A stretch of DNA of 64,000 nucleotides from Coffea arabica (GCF_036785885.1 NC_092317.1:2482501-2546500); one strand, 5' to 3'. Positions 46,290-57,786 are shown, numbered from the stretch's first letter. Notes: generated by a model not told the origin, from the letters alone. Numbers and translations: made by a program.

Positions 46290-47911
46290 ATGGACAGGGA
46301 AGCTAACAGCCAAGAGAAGCCATCTCTCCTCTCTACCACTACTAGCAGCAACAACAACAGAGAGGATCATCACTCCCCCAGAAAACCCCAAGTAGTTAGC
46401 AGCAATACTGGTGGTGGAAATAGTGACAGATTAAAGAGGGATGAATGGAGCGAAGGGGCTGTTTCTAGTCTTCTTGAAGCATATGAAGCCAAATGGATAC
46501 TTAGGAACCGTGCCAAACTCAAGGGACAAGACTGGGAAGATGTTGCCAAACATGTGTCCGCTCGGGCTAATTCGACCAAGTCACCCAAAACTCAAACGCA
46601 GTGCAAGAACAAGATCGAGTCCATGAAGAAAAGGTATAGGTCGGAGTCTGCCACCGCTGATGCCTCCTCCTGGCCTCTTTATCCTCGCCTTGATCTCCTC
46701 CTGCGCGGAAATGCTCCTTCCCAGCCTCCTCAGCTTCCTCCGCCTCCTCAACTGCCTCCACCACCTCCTCCTCCTCCTGTTGCTTCCAACCCTCATCTCC
46801 TCTTGCTTGAGCAACCCCAGCATCCACCACCTCCTCCACCAGCTCTAGCTCACGCAAATTGCCCGCAAAACTCCCATGATTCCAATGGTTTTGATCGAGT
46901 TGCCAAGGTGAGTGTGGATCATGATATTATTATATTCCTCTCTTCCTACATATCGCGTGCACAGAGCAGCGGGTTCTAATCGTCAACTTCGTATAAATTG
47001 ATGTCTCAAACGACTAAGACTAGCAATTATTATTATTACATATGAAGAAGCATGGAACGTCAAAAACTTTGCAGAAAGAAATTAATGTCAAGCAGAGCTA
47101 TTAGCTGCTGACACAAAATAAATATAAAACAATAATACTTGGAGATGTAGTAAATCTCTTAATTAAACTCCTGATTAATATAGTAATTGTGTAGTTAAAG
47201 TCAAGGCTAGGGAGATACAAGGCCTTTGTAAAAGGTCCTATGCCACGTAGAACCTTTTTATTCTTTTCTCGAGGAAATGCAACGCAGAACTTTAATGGTA
47301 ACACCTTCATCACTACAAACGAACATATGCTAATGGTAAAAGTTCCTGAATTAAGCGTAGTACTAGTAGCTTGTTCATGGATTTCAGGAGCGAGCAAAGG
47401 TAAAAGTTCCATTTTCACAAGTTTTCTAGGCACGTTAGTCGTTGTACGCAGTTTTGCAGTGTATTCATGTATTTGTACATATAATAGTTATAAAATATAC
47501 CTGCAGGAAGACGGGGTTGGTCCAAAATTGTCTGATCAAGAATCTGACAAGAATGCCACGGACACCGACAGCAGCACGCCGGCCATGTACAGTGACAAGG
47601 AGAAGCTGAAGTCGAAAAATATAAAGACGAGAATAGAGAAAAAGAAGCAGAGGAGGGAAAGTTGTGCGATTGCAGAGAGCATTAGGCTGTTAGCGGAGGT
47701 GGTAGTGAGGTCAGAGCAAGCACGGATGGATACGATGAGGGAGTTGGAGAGGATGAGGGCTGAATCCGAGGCCAAGAGGGGAGAAATGGACCTCAAGAGG
47801 ACTGAAATCATTGCCAACACTCAATTGGAGATTGCTAAGATCTTCGCAGCTGGGAATGGGAATGGCAATGGCAAGGGAGTGGATTCTTCTTTGAGAATTG
47901 GTAGGAGTTGA
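46290..47911 (+). CDS. Trihelix transcription factor (SIP1/ASIL-like)
   Basis: Nuclear DNA-binding protein. Two exons (46290-46907 and 47507-47911) close in phase 0 to 340 aa. The trihelix (MYB/SANT-like) domain spans about 50-118, with its spaced aromatic residues DEWSEGAVSSLLEAYEAKW, GQDWEDVAKHV and QCKNKIESMKKRY. A Pro-rich stretch (about 138-190) follows. Exon 2 encodes a basic segment and a long charged coiled coil (about 250-315) rich in Arg/Glu, then a short Gly/Asn run. The domain order trihelix, Pro-rich, C-terminal coiled coil fits the SIP1 subgroup (relatives of At3g54390/At2g44730). Target genes cannot be told from sequence. Confidence 0.9.
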
Positions 47912-48743
47912 GAGTGCATTCTCGAAAAGTTGAAATTGACTTTTGGGAGGAAAGAATTGCAAATGCCAAAATTTTGACAGGCATATAATGACATTATTGT
48001 AACCTTTCTTCTTCCACTGCCAAATAGGGAAAACAAAACATTAGTGTTCAATTTTTTTTTTCTTTTTAAGTTGCAAACAATATCATATTAAGTAGTTAAA
48101 CTAAAGTTCTCCCCAAATGTGAATGAGGATTTTATCCAGAATTTAGCAAGACTTTCAAAGCTTTCAAGTTCTACGAACGAAATACTACTTATCATGCAAG
48201 AAATAATTGGTTAGGTTGCTGCTCAATTTTCTACGAGACACGTCAAGTAATTGATCATGATCAACATAAAATTTCTCCACCAATGATGACGGAATTTAAT
48301 AGCTAGTTTGTGAGTTTAGGATAGAAAGAAAGGATGAGAAAACTTATTAAATTATGAGAGAAAAGAAGATAAGAGAAGGAATTCTAATGTTGTTAGGAAG
48401 TTTTGGAAAGAAATGAAATGATTTTGAATATATAAGCCAATACAAAATCATGCCATTGCCATTTAAGGACAAGATGGGTATTTAAAAGTGTTAGTAGGCT
48501 TTCAAAAGGTTTCTCTCGTTTTCTACCCGAATTTGGTCGGAAAAGTTTTTTAAACTGTAGCACAAGTTTTATTCTTCTAAATCCGTTCCCTTCCTTTCTT
48601 TTTTATTTCATGAAAATCTCACAAACACACGATAAGTTAACTTTTCCTTCCTTTCTTATCTTTTCTGTTCAAATCCTTCCATCCAAACTAGCCATAAAAT
48701 ACGGGCAGGCCTAGCGTTCAAGACCAATGTCGAAGTTATATTA
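47912..48743. other. Intergenic region after the trihelix gene
   Basis: Trihelix 3' UTR, then AT-rich spacer. No gene or clear repeat was seen. Confidence 0.5.
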
Positions 48744-48903
48744 TGGGCTCCAAAGTCATGAAACAGCAATATTATTAACAGAAAAAATAATTAATTAGGC
48801 AGACGGCCCATTACCAATGCTAGTACTATTCTGGATTGGGGTCACCGCTGGAGCCCAATTTCAAGCACGTGCAAGTGGAGCACCTAATCTTTCCCATGGC
48901 CCA
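48744..48903 (+). promoter_or_regulatory. Four site II cores and a G-box upstream of the plastid protein gene
   Basis: TGGGCY cores at 48744-48749, 48805-48810, 48852-48857 and 48898-48903 (the last three as GGCCCA/AGCCCA), with a G-box CACGTG at 48866-48871. All lie 200-360 bases before the start at 49104. Site II and G-box motifs are common in promoters of plastid and photosynthesis genes. Confidence 0.5.
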
Positions 48904-49103
48904 TGGCGAAGGCGGTTGGCGTTGGTGTGCGCAGAATCACAGGAAATAAAAAAGAGGCACACAACAGGATTTGGTGGCTGACTCTGGTGAGGAGGAGAAG
49001 GAAGCTGCTGCAGCCTGCAAAATAAGAGCAGAAAACTTGCCCCGCCCAAAAAAGAAAAGGAAAGAAAAAAAGCCAAAAAGAAGGGAGGAGGATTTCCATT
49101 TAT

Positions 49104-50794
49104 ATGGCGTTGTTATCCATATCAACTTCCCTATCTTCATATGCTCCGACGGCTTTGCCGTTGCTGAGCAGCTCAGGTCATTCATCGTCGACATCATCGA
49201 CGACCTCCGACCAAATAGTGAGCCGTCAGCCACATGTCGTATCTTTCCTTCCGCGGTCGGTTTCAATCTTTAGAAAATGTGGAGGGCTAGGGCATAGTCA
49301 GCAGCGGAGGGGCCTACAGGTGGTTCGTATGGCTCCCGAGGAAGAGAAGATGACTCGCCGTTCTCCTCTAGATTTCCCAATTGTAAGTCAAACCTTCGTT
49401 TCTTTCTTCTTATGGTCTTCCTGGAATTGCCTGTATCACCTACAAGGATTTCGAAATTTGTGTTAAACTGTTAACATGAATAATGAGGTGTGGAGTTTTT
49501 AGGTAAAAAATTTTAGGTTAATTCTGAATGAAGCTGGATTATAGAATGTGATGAAACTTTGTACTGAGATGAGAAAGTGGCAAATTTGGCTTCCGCAGTA
49601 TTGGATTAGACGAGTAAGGATTAATTTCTATTAGGTAGGTTGATTTTGGTCTTGTTCGTTTGAGTTAGCTGGAGTTGGTTCTCTAGTAGAATTGTATATC
49701 TTGAGTGCCAAATATGGAACAGAAGGTGTTGAAGTTACAATTTTTAGGTTTCTCAACTGGCTGGAATAATATCAAAGGCATAATAAACTTTTAGCTAGAG
49801 ATTGTTATCCTTAGCTTCTCCTGCAGCAGATTGATACCTCCTTCAAGATTGTCACTCTATTAACCCAGAAAAAATTTTTGCTCAAACTGTTAGGCTGCAT
49901 TTGGATTGAGTAATTTGACAAAGGATCTAAAATCCTCTCAAATCCCTCCAGTTGTTTAGATTAGTTTATAGGTATTCAGATTTGTTACTCACTAATTACT
50001 CTAGTGTTTAAAATGTACTTAGATCATTGGTAAATTGTAAGCCCAAATGCCTCTTAAGCAATCCAAACAATTAGAGCAATTTGATAGGTTTCAAATACTT
50101 TGTCAAATCCCTTAATCCAAACGAAGCGATAGGGAATTTGTAGTAGTACTGCATTTGGTACATTGTTGATTTCAGCTTATTATTGCTGAATACAAAGATT
50201 GACCGATCACGCATCTCACCCTTTTTAAAGCAACTTGACATTCTTCATCTATAAATCTTACGAGTGTTGGAAAATATCCATATGTTGGTCATCTCTTTCT
50301 TTTTACTGGATTTAATACTGTCTATATAGTCGATAACCTGTTATAAATATTTTCAAAACTCATTTTCATCCATCCCATCACTTGTTCTTGTTGATGCAAG
50401 CTTGTGCATGGGTTGATGTATCCGCAGACTCAGATGTGTGTCTGCCCACTAGGCTGTAGATCACGAGAAAATTTGGTTTCTATATATGGAACTTCAAACC
50501 TCTCTCTCCCCCATTTTATCCCCCCCTCTCTCTCTAAAACATGTATTCTGCAGGCCTTTCAGCTAGTAGAAATTTATTTCTCATCTAATTCAAAATTTGT
50601 GTTAGGAATGGGAACGGCCAAAGCCTGGACGCAGGCCAGACATCTTTCCCCAATTCAGCCCTATGAAAACTCCGTTGCCACCCCCATTACCAGCTGATCC
50701 TCCTGAAGAAGATGAAGAGGAAGAAGAAGAAAAGAAAGAAGAGGAGGAGGAAGATCCAGAGAAAGAGGACGACCCAGAGAAGCAAGATCAATAA
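49104..50794 (+). CDS. Unrecognised small protein, probably plastid-targeted, acidic tail
   Basis: Two exons (49104-49382 and 50606-50794, phase 0) give 155 aa. I do not recognise the family. The first ~65 residues are Ser/Thr/Leu-rich with no acidic residue early on (MALLSISTSLSSYAPTALPL), a typical chloroplast transit peptide. A possible processing site lies near RRGLQVVRMAPEE (about 70-80). The mature part would be about 80 residues: a conserved-looking basic-aromatic block across the splice junction (RSPLDFPIEWERPKPGRRPD), a Pro-rich hinge (PLPPPLPADPP), and a C-terminal run of about 34 residues that is mostly Glu/Asp/Lys. There is no membrane segment or catalytic motif. Coding is supported by the clean splice, the transit-like start and a plastid-style promoter. 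Function is unknown. Confidence 0.75.
49892..50127. mobile_element. MITE-like element with ~40-bp imperfect inverted ends, inside the intron
   Basis: Left end GCTGCATTTGGATTGAGTAA (continuing with TTTGACAAAGGATC) matches the minus-strand right end GCTTCGTTTGGATTAAGGGA (continuing with TTTGACAAAGTATT) at roughly 80 percent. A second partial right end sits inside near 50055-50090. No certain target-site duplication was found. It lies in intron 1 of the plastid protein gene. Confidence 0.6.
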
Positions 50795-51664
50795 TTTCAA
50801 GTGTTCTGAAGGGAGAATTGCTTTAATGTTTGAATAGGCTTATTTGCAAGGGATGGGCATTTCGTTTGGAGTGTTTTTAAGGGGAGAGATGTTGTAGTTA
50901 CACTTTGCACGTATCCCATGGTGAATTGAAGGTGAAGGACGTAAATGAACAGGTCTAGCTACTAGCAGATTGTGCTCTTGCAAAGTTTTGGGGTTGCAAA
51001 ATTAGGGGATGGTGGGGAACTTTTCGCTTCAAACTAATATCTCTCGCTTCAACGACAGAAGGTTGTGCTACTGAACAGCTAGATAGCAAATCTAGTTAAA
51101 ATGTAATATCAAAACAGTTTTGCTAGTGAACAACTACAGCCACTTCTAATTAATAGCCTGTGCTCTGCTTGTTGACCTATCACCTATGGGCATGCCAAGG
51201 ATGAAATTTGGCAAGTGTACGTGCCGTTCAAACTTTTCTCGATCAACTTTTTGGGAATGCGTGAACATTGTACATCAGGTTCAGGTTTACAACGTCGTTA
51301 AATCTTGATTCCAAAAGAATGAGATTTTACATGAATGAATTTTGTAAAAATAAATTCACGAACCAGAGAAAGCAAACACAACCGTCCAGTGAACAAGAGA
51401 AATAAAGCTCTCAAGGCTGGAAGGAATGAAAATGGAAAACAAGCATCCAAATACTTCCCTTCCAGATGGCTTTTGTTTTCATTTTCTCCTTCCAGATGAA
51501 GAATTATATGCCGCAACAGCCATTGGAACCAGAATTAAAAGCTACTTTGGTCTAGTTATCCTTCTAGTTAAAAAGCAAACACACCTTCTATGCCACAGCC
51601 TTCAGGTGTCAATTTATCCTATCAGTTTCCAACCTGATCTAAACCTATCATTTCCAAACAGATC
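50795..51664. other. 3' UTR and spacer before the SINE
   Basis: 3' UTR of the plastid protein gene, then AT-rich DNA with no recognised feature. Confidence 0.5.
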
Positions 51665-51680
51665 TAAAGCTATCGTTTTC

Positions 51681-51919
51681 TTTTTTTTTTACGCAACGAT
51701 ACATTTGTATAACCTACTCTATTCTAATCTAGAGGAGGGGGAGCCTAAGGAGGCTGTGGTGGGGGCTAGTGGGTATACAGACCCAACTAGACCAAGGGAG
51801 TGCTATGGCACAACCCTTAGATTTTTTTCGCTGCAGGTGAAGTTTGAACCCTCAACCTACAGCCCAAGGAGTGACTTAAGTCCCTCCCTAGTGGCCACTG
51901 AGCCATTGGCCCAGTGGTT
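51681..51919 (-). mobile_element. tRNA-derived SINE with 16-bp target-site duplication
   Basis: Read on the minus strand. A polymerase III A box TGGCTCAGTGG (51895-51905) matches the consensus fully. A B box GGTTCAAACTTC (51839-51850) follows about 45 nt downstream. The body ends in a poly-A tail (10 T on the plus strand at 51681-51690). The flanks TAAAGCTATCGTTTTC (51665-51680) and TAAAGCTAACGTTTTC (51920-51935) differ at one base: a 16-bp target-site duplication. Total body 239 bp. It has all SINE hallmarks. Confidence 0.85.
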
Positions 51920-51935
51920 TAAAGCTAACGTTTTC

Positions 51936-52447
51936 CAAACTCATTTTATGAATGTCATTCGCGAAAAGCACCAATACCATCCTAGCACTCCAATGATAGC
52001 AGGCTCCGTGAGAAGAGCACCCGCCAAAATAGCCCAAATAATAACAGGATATTCCTTGCCTATCAACTTTAGGAACCGACAGGTAGACTCGTCACAATTA
52101 CTTCATGGCTGGACTTTCAGGAAGAATCAGTTACTGAGATAAATGCAATGGTCCTTTACCATCAGATTAAACACAACCATGAACTGTGAAGTTCAATACA
52201 GTATGAAAACATAAAACCAGAAACAACATACAATTCAACATTAAAACCATGTTAAAGGAAACAGAAACAAATTCTAACACGGCTTATGTATTCCGAAGGG
52301 TGCAAATGTTTCACACATTTCACTGAATTTTACATGGAAGAAAGTTGGCATAGAAAACAACAATCATTCCCAGCCATAGAGCAAATGCTTGATGATAAAC
52401 CAATCTAACACAAGGATGCTTAGGCTTAGCATTAGGTTTCTAAATCC
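51936..52447. other. Spacer and TMA7 3' UTR
   Basis: AT-rich spacer; the right part is probably the TMA7 3' UTR on the minus strand. Nothing else was recognised. Confidence 0.5.
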
Positions 52448-53599
52448 TCACTTCTTCCCACCACTTTTTTTGAGCCCAGAACCTCCCAAAGCTCCTTTCT
52501 GAGCCTTTGCCTTGAGATCCTTCAGTGCCTGCCAATCACAACAAAACAGAGGAAAGATGATCACCTCAACTGAAACTGTCAAACAGAAACCCAGACAATA
52601 GGAAATCGTTCACCTTTTCCTCCTCTTTCTTCTTTTGCAGATAAGCCTTCTCTTCCTGCAAATAAACAAACACTTAGACAAACTGAAAGAACAACGACAA
52701 AGACACACAGAGAGACCATTCAAAAGAGCAAGCACCCAATTGCACCAGAATACTATTGCAGCGACTAAAAGAGAGTCCAAAATAGCCGAATTCTCAATTC
52801 AGCTCAGCACCGTAAGCCATACAAAACAAGAAAAAATAATAAACATCGAACAAAAGGTTCACCCTGCCCACCTTTAACTTATCAACCAGAAACAACCAAC
52901 ATTGAGTTTCCATACACGACTAAAAAAACAGACGGAATTGGTACACGGGCAACTCAAATTTACAGCAACTCAAATAGAAAACATAAATAGGCATTGAGAG
53001 TTCCTAATGCTCAAATTCAAGACTGAATTCTACAATCAGAATCATATATAGTTCAACCAAAAGGGTTACTGAACAGCTTCGACCACTTGAAACCCGATAA
53101 CCCACCCCCACCCCCACCCCCACCCCCCAAAATAAATAAATAAATAAAAGAAATAAGAGAAAACAAGTATGTGAAGGACACCTATTTATGCAAATACACA
53201 TCCATCAAGAAAGTCCAACAAATCAACCAGAATTTCAAATTCTAATTCATTGATTATCAGATCGACGAACTAAAATGTCCAGGCACAATGAAAAAGAAGA
53301 AGAACATAATCAACCAGAATCAGACAGCAGTAAAAATACCTCGTCGTATTCTTTCTTGTCAGCCTTTGGCTGCTTCAAAGGCTTTGCTTTTCCACCTGAA
53401 CAAACACATAAATCAGGACAAATTTCAGCCTCTTTTCTAAGGGGAAAAAAAGATTAATAAAGACGGATTATACAAGTTACGTCGACCAAAAAAAACAAAA
53501 AAGAGATGGCTTTTTAGTCAGAAAGAAATTTTTTTTAAAAAAAAGAAGGAGATGCGTGAACATTAATTAGAGAAATTGAGTACCTTGCTTGGAAGACAT
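52448..53599 (-). CDS. TMA7: Translation machinery-associated protein 7
   Basis: Small, highly charged ribosome-associated protein (CCDC72 family). Four exons on the minus strand (53584-53599, 53340-53395, 52614-52655, 52448-52528) sum to 195 nt and 64 aa, the normal family length. It begins MSSKQGGKAKPLKQPK, has a charged helical centre (EEKAYLQKKKEEEKALKDLK) and ends with GALGGSGLKKSGGKK. Exons 1 and 3 are only 16 and 42 nt, so automatic gene finders could miss it. All phases close. Its precise role in translation is unclear in the literature as I know it. Confidence 0.95.
53101..53128. repeat. C-rich (CCCCCA)n tract in TMA7 intron 2
   Basis: Five C-runs separated by single A. On the transcribed RNA (minus strand) this reads as repeated GGGGGT, able to form a G-quadruplex. 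A (AAAT)n run follows. Confidence 0.85.
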
Positions 53600-53730
53600 G
53601 GTTGAATTCTAGGGCTAGGGCTGGATTTACCGGATCCTTGAAAAGCGTGACGAATAATTGCAAGAAAAGAGCGAGCCCTAACCCAATAGTTGAATTGCCG
53701 CTGTTGGGGGATTCTCTTACCTCCTCCTTG

Positions 53731-53740
53731 CTATATATAG
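53731..53740 (-). promoter_or_regulatory. TATA box of TMA7
   Basis: CTATATATAG, about 130 bases upstream of the TMA7 start on the minus strand, a fitting distance for a TATA box with a ~100-nt leader. Confidence 0.6.
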
Positions 53741-54640
53741 GGCAGAGGAGCGACGCGCGACCGCCCAAAAAGATCCGCAAAAGGAAGGAGTAATTGTGGA
53801 ATTATGAAAGTGAGGGGTATTTGTGGAATAGCAAAGCAAGAATTTTGCTACTATTGTGTTCTCAATTTTTTTTTTCCATATATTAACCTCTCACATTTGG
53901 CTAGATTCTGCTATTTTTAAAAAATTCAATGATTCATATTGTGTCATATTACCTAAAATTTGGCCAAATTTTAGTAGGGGGTCATTTTTGACTTTCTAAA
54001 AGTGAAGTCATTTTCCTTATATTCGAGATCTAATTTTTTAATTATATTCTATTGCGTCGACATAAACTAATGGAGGATAAAATAGATTGAAGAACAAAAT
54101 AATACTAATGCGACCTTCAATTCCACAATAATAATGGAGGAATATCAAACTCACAGAATTTGATTGATGTCACAGAAAGATGAGGTGCCAAAAAAGTAGT
54201 AATGCTCTAATTCCGCCAGGGATTCCATTCCTTTATTGTTCATATATTTTTTTCGTTTTTTTGGTGTTCAGGGGATTTCTTGTTTAGAAGTATAAAATCG
54301 AATTTTATCAAGTTCAGCATTTTCAGCAATTCAGAATAATGACAAATTACATATGGTGAATTTGGGATGGTTTTGGTTCATTCTGTATATCATACCCGCA
54401 TGGTACTCCAAAATGTTCTTGGATGGTTTTCCTTCCAGGCATCCGGCTCTGGTTAAAAGTAAAAATTAGCTGGTTGGCTTCATTGGAACTCGTAAAATTC
54501 CAGATGATCAAATCGTGAAACAGGTAGAGATAGATTATGTTAAGATTCAATTGATTCATATGCAGATTACAATTGATTGTCAGTTAGTCTCATTTTTCGT
54601 AGTTCTTTGACATTTCTCCAACGAGGCAAGAAGGAAGCCT
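53741..54640. other. Spacer between TMA7 and the receptor kinase pseudogene
   Basis: AT-rich. The right part is probably the former 3' UTR of the receptor kinase gene. No gene was recognised. Confidence 0.5.
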
Positions 54641-57600
54641 CTATCTGGGCTCTGTTGCTGAAATTGATACGCCATTCAAGGAACAAATGGTTTCTTTATC
54701 CTTTTCTGCGTCTCCCGGAACCATCTCAATGAAGAATGCTGGTTGTTTTGGTGGTGGCAATTGCACAGCCTCGTTCGACAGCATGGACACCACATCAGAC
54801 ATGGAAGGCCTATCAATTGCATGGTCTTGCACGCACAACAGACCCACCTGAATGCATCTCGTGACTTCATTTTCAGGGCAGGAGCCATTCAACATCGGGT
54901 CCATTAGCTCCAGAGCTCTTCCTTCCTTCCACAGTTCCCATGCCTGAAACAAGGCCAGCGTTTTCATTTTGCAGGTAATTATGACTCAAGAACTCTTATC
55001 AAACTTAATAATATGCTCTTTCCTCTCTAACCAAGTAGTAACTAAGAAGCTTACCACTCCTACGAGGTTCAGTGGGTGTTCCGAATGATAGCAGCTGTTG
55101 TTTTTCTGACCGCTAACAATCTCAAGTAGCAGAACTCCAAAACTGAATACATCCGTCTTCATTGAAACAATGCCTTTTATTGCATATTCCGGGGACATGT
55201 AACCACTGAATGAAGATAAAAATTTTAAATTTAAAAACATTTTCTTCTTGTTTGAAGCATTTGAGTGGACTAAAAACTGATCAATAACGGTTGATTGTTA
55301 CATTCATGGCTTACTAGGTTCCAACTATTCTTTTTGTTTTTGCTTCAGATTCTTGCATTCCAAATATTCTTGCCAAACCAAAATCTGATATTTTAGGATT
55401 CATGCTGTCATCAAGCAAGATATAGCTTTTAAATCCCTATGAATCACCCTTAATCTTGAGTACTTGTGGAGATAGAGCAATCCTTGAGCAATCCCTTCGA
55501 TAATATTCAGACGTATACTCCATTTTAGTGACTCCTTTTTGCTAGAATCTGCCCCTGAAAACAAAAGCAACCTCCACATGAATAACAAGAAAATTCTCCC
55601 ATTTCCTGGATACTGTACATATCATATCTAGAATAACAGATACCAAAAAGCAAGAAATCCAGGCTTCTGTTGACCATATACTCGTAAACTAAAATTTTCT
55701 CATCTGCTTGTAGGCAGCATCCCAATAGCCTCGCAAGATTTCTGTGCTGAAGTTTGGCGATCAGTAGAATTTCATTTTTGAACTCTACCACACCTTGGCC
55801 TGAATTTTTGGAAAGTCTTTTTATTGCAACTTCTTGCCCGTCCTCTAATTTTCCCTGGAAATTTCTTACTGATAAGTGCATACAGTAATGTGTTTTAGTA
55901 ATGCAACAGCTAGCTTACGAGACTGACCTTGTAAACTGGTCCGAATCCACCCTCTCCAAGCTTGCTTGCTATGGAGAAGTTGTTTGTGGCAGCCGTAATG
56001 CTCTCAAAGCTGAACAACAGCAAGTCTTTGCTTAAACTTTTGGGTATTTCGTCCTTATTGGCTTTACCATCGTTGGTTTCTGGTGTCATGGTGCTTCCAC
56101 CGAGCTCATCAAGGAGGGAATTTTTTGTTCCTCTGGCTTTATCTAGTTGGCATAAAGAACATGAGATTCCAACGATTTTTCTTTTTTCTGCATTATAACT
56201 TCCATACAAGAAGGTCTGTTTGCCTACCTTTAGTTCCACACTTTCTCAGTAGCATCCAACACAAGGTGCCAAATGGCCACCACTTTGTTGATGAGTAGTC
56301 ATCTGTATTCAAGGAAAATTTTACGTTCTATAACAGCTATATGTAGTTTGACTTAAAAGGCAATAACAATTTAATTTGTGAAAACAGTGAGAAGAACAAA
56401 AATGAGAACCAAGACAGCCTCTGGTTAAATTTTTCAAGAACCTTTAATGTCGTTGTCAGAGCAAGTCTTGAGGAACTCCTTCAGATCAACATCGCCTTTT
56501 GACTTGTGATTTTAATAGTAATACAAATTAACCCTGAGAGGAAATCTAATTTTGCATAATATCCACTGGTTCGTATTGTTGTTCTAAATAAGATCTGCCT
56601 GTGAATTGAAATGAAAGATTTAAACCAAAAACCAACCTTTTAATGACTCTGAACGAATAAAAACCTGTCTGCCTGAAGTAGTCATAAAATGCATGCTTTG
56701 GCTCCAAAATTCACAGCCTGTTTCATTATCGGTGATTGAGGAATAGGCAAAACAGGAACAGTTCTCCACGCATATGGCTTTACAATCAAAGAGACTCAAA
56801 TTGTAATCATCGATTGTATAGCTGTGACCGACTATATCCCCTAGTCTTGGTTCGAAATGAAATAAAGCTTCCTTGCACCTAGGCAGCATCTTATGAGGAA
56901 AGCATTCAGCTGATCGCGTCTCAGTGGAGTAAGACCAACCAATTAAATCAACCTGTAATCCTTCTTCAGTAATCCAGCTTGTTGGCTCTAGCGTGTATGT
57001 TGTCATAGAGCGATTGTGAGTATTCGATGTATAGACGAAGCTTTTTTCATCCCCATTTGACACAAGGGTAAAATTAATGTAATCAGGGTTTGCACAAGCA
57101 AAATGCCCGTTAAGCCAAATCCCACTGTTCCAAACAACCTTTTCCCTCCACCAAATCATCAATTGGCCTGTTCCGTTTTGGTCTATGCCAAGTATGAATG
57201 GCCCTGATGCAGGTACCTGATCTTGACTTACCGGGGTAACCAGCGACCATCTATGCCCTGTTCTTAAGTTGATACCAATTTTCATTCCTGGTAAAAGCGT
57301 GTCCGTTGGGTAATCAAAGCTTTGCCATAAGGTCTGCTTAAAAGAACCATTGAAATATAGTTCTCTCAGCACAAGATTTCCATTATCCATTAGTGTAACG
57401 CTAACATTTCCTCCTGCTGATGATGGAGCAGAACCGAGAGCGATTGAATTGCCTCCACTAGAATATATCTTTAGCCTGCCATCAGGAGCGATCTTGAGGC
57501 TTCCTGATGCGTCCGGAATGGGGTTGTCACGGTTGGCTATCCAAACAGGCCGAAGATCATCGGGCGATTGGTTGAGAAAAATGCCTAGATATCGGGTGCG

Positions 57601-57786
57601 TGAACTGCCGGGGCTGAAGAATTGCAATCTACAGAAGTTGCTTGCTGAAACTAGTTGTTGCCAATCCCTGAGCTCTTCTCCCTGTAAGATTGTGTCATTG
57701 ATTATTTCTGAGTAACAAGAATGATTGAGAAGGAAGCAGCAACATAGAAAATTGGTGATAAGCTTGATTTTTCTTACGGCAGCCAT
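54641..57786 (-). pseudogene. G-type lectin S-receptor-like kinase, broken
   Basis: Plasma-membrane receptor kinase of the CES101/At1g67520 type. Pieces on the minus strand: 56637-57786 (signal peptide, B-lectin domain with LVLRELYFNGSF, S-locus-like region, PAN domain with six Cys), 55928-56302 (membrane region to GEGGFGPVYK), 55644-55854 (AIKRL lysine, EFKNEI), 55315-55554 ([13 protein letters not shown]), 55055-55205 (GYMSPEYA), 54641-54943 (C-terminus, DRPSMSDVV). Two faults are visible. In the catalytic loop the usual KASN-ILLD reads KA then shifts frame: the sequence lacks 4 bases (expected AGCA) at about 55423/55424, removing the loop Asn. In 55928-56302 the membrane segment is short (WWPFGTLCWMLL), and its frame differs by one from the following kinase frame, with no intron long enough between. 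Splice sites elsewhere are good, so the decay is recent. A sequencing error at either site is possible. Confidence 0.8.

Noticed and set aside
46567-46857. Minus-strand open frames under the trihelix gene
   Set aside because: Glu- and Arg-rich shadows of the proline-rich coding region on the other strand.
51426-52142. 238-codon open frame over the SINE
   Set aside because: Runs through a SINE and its flanks; no conserved protein features.
57350-57715. 121-codon plus-strand frame under the lectin domain
   Set aside because: Antisense shadow of the receptor kinase exon 1.
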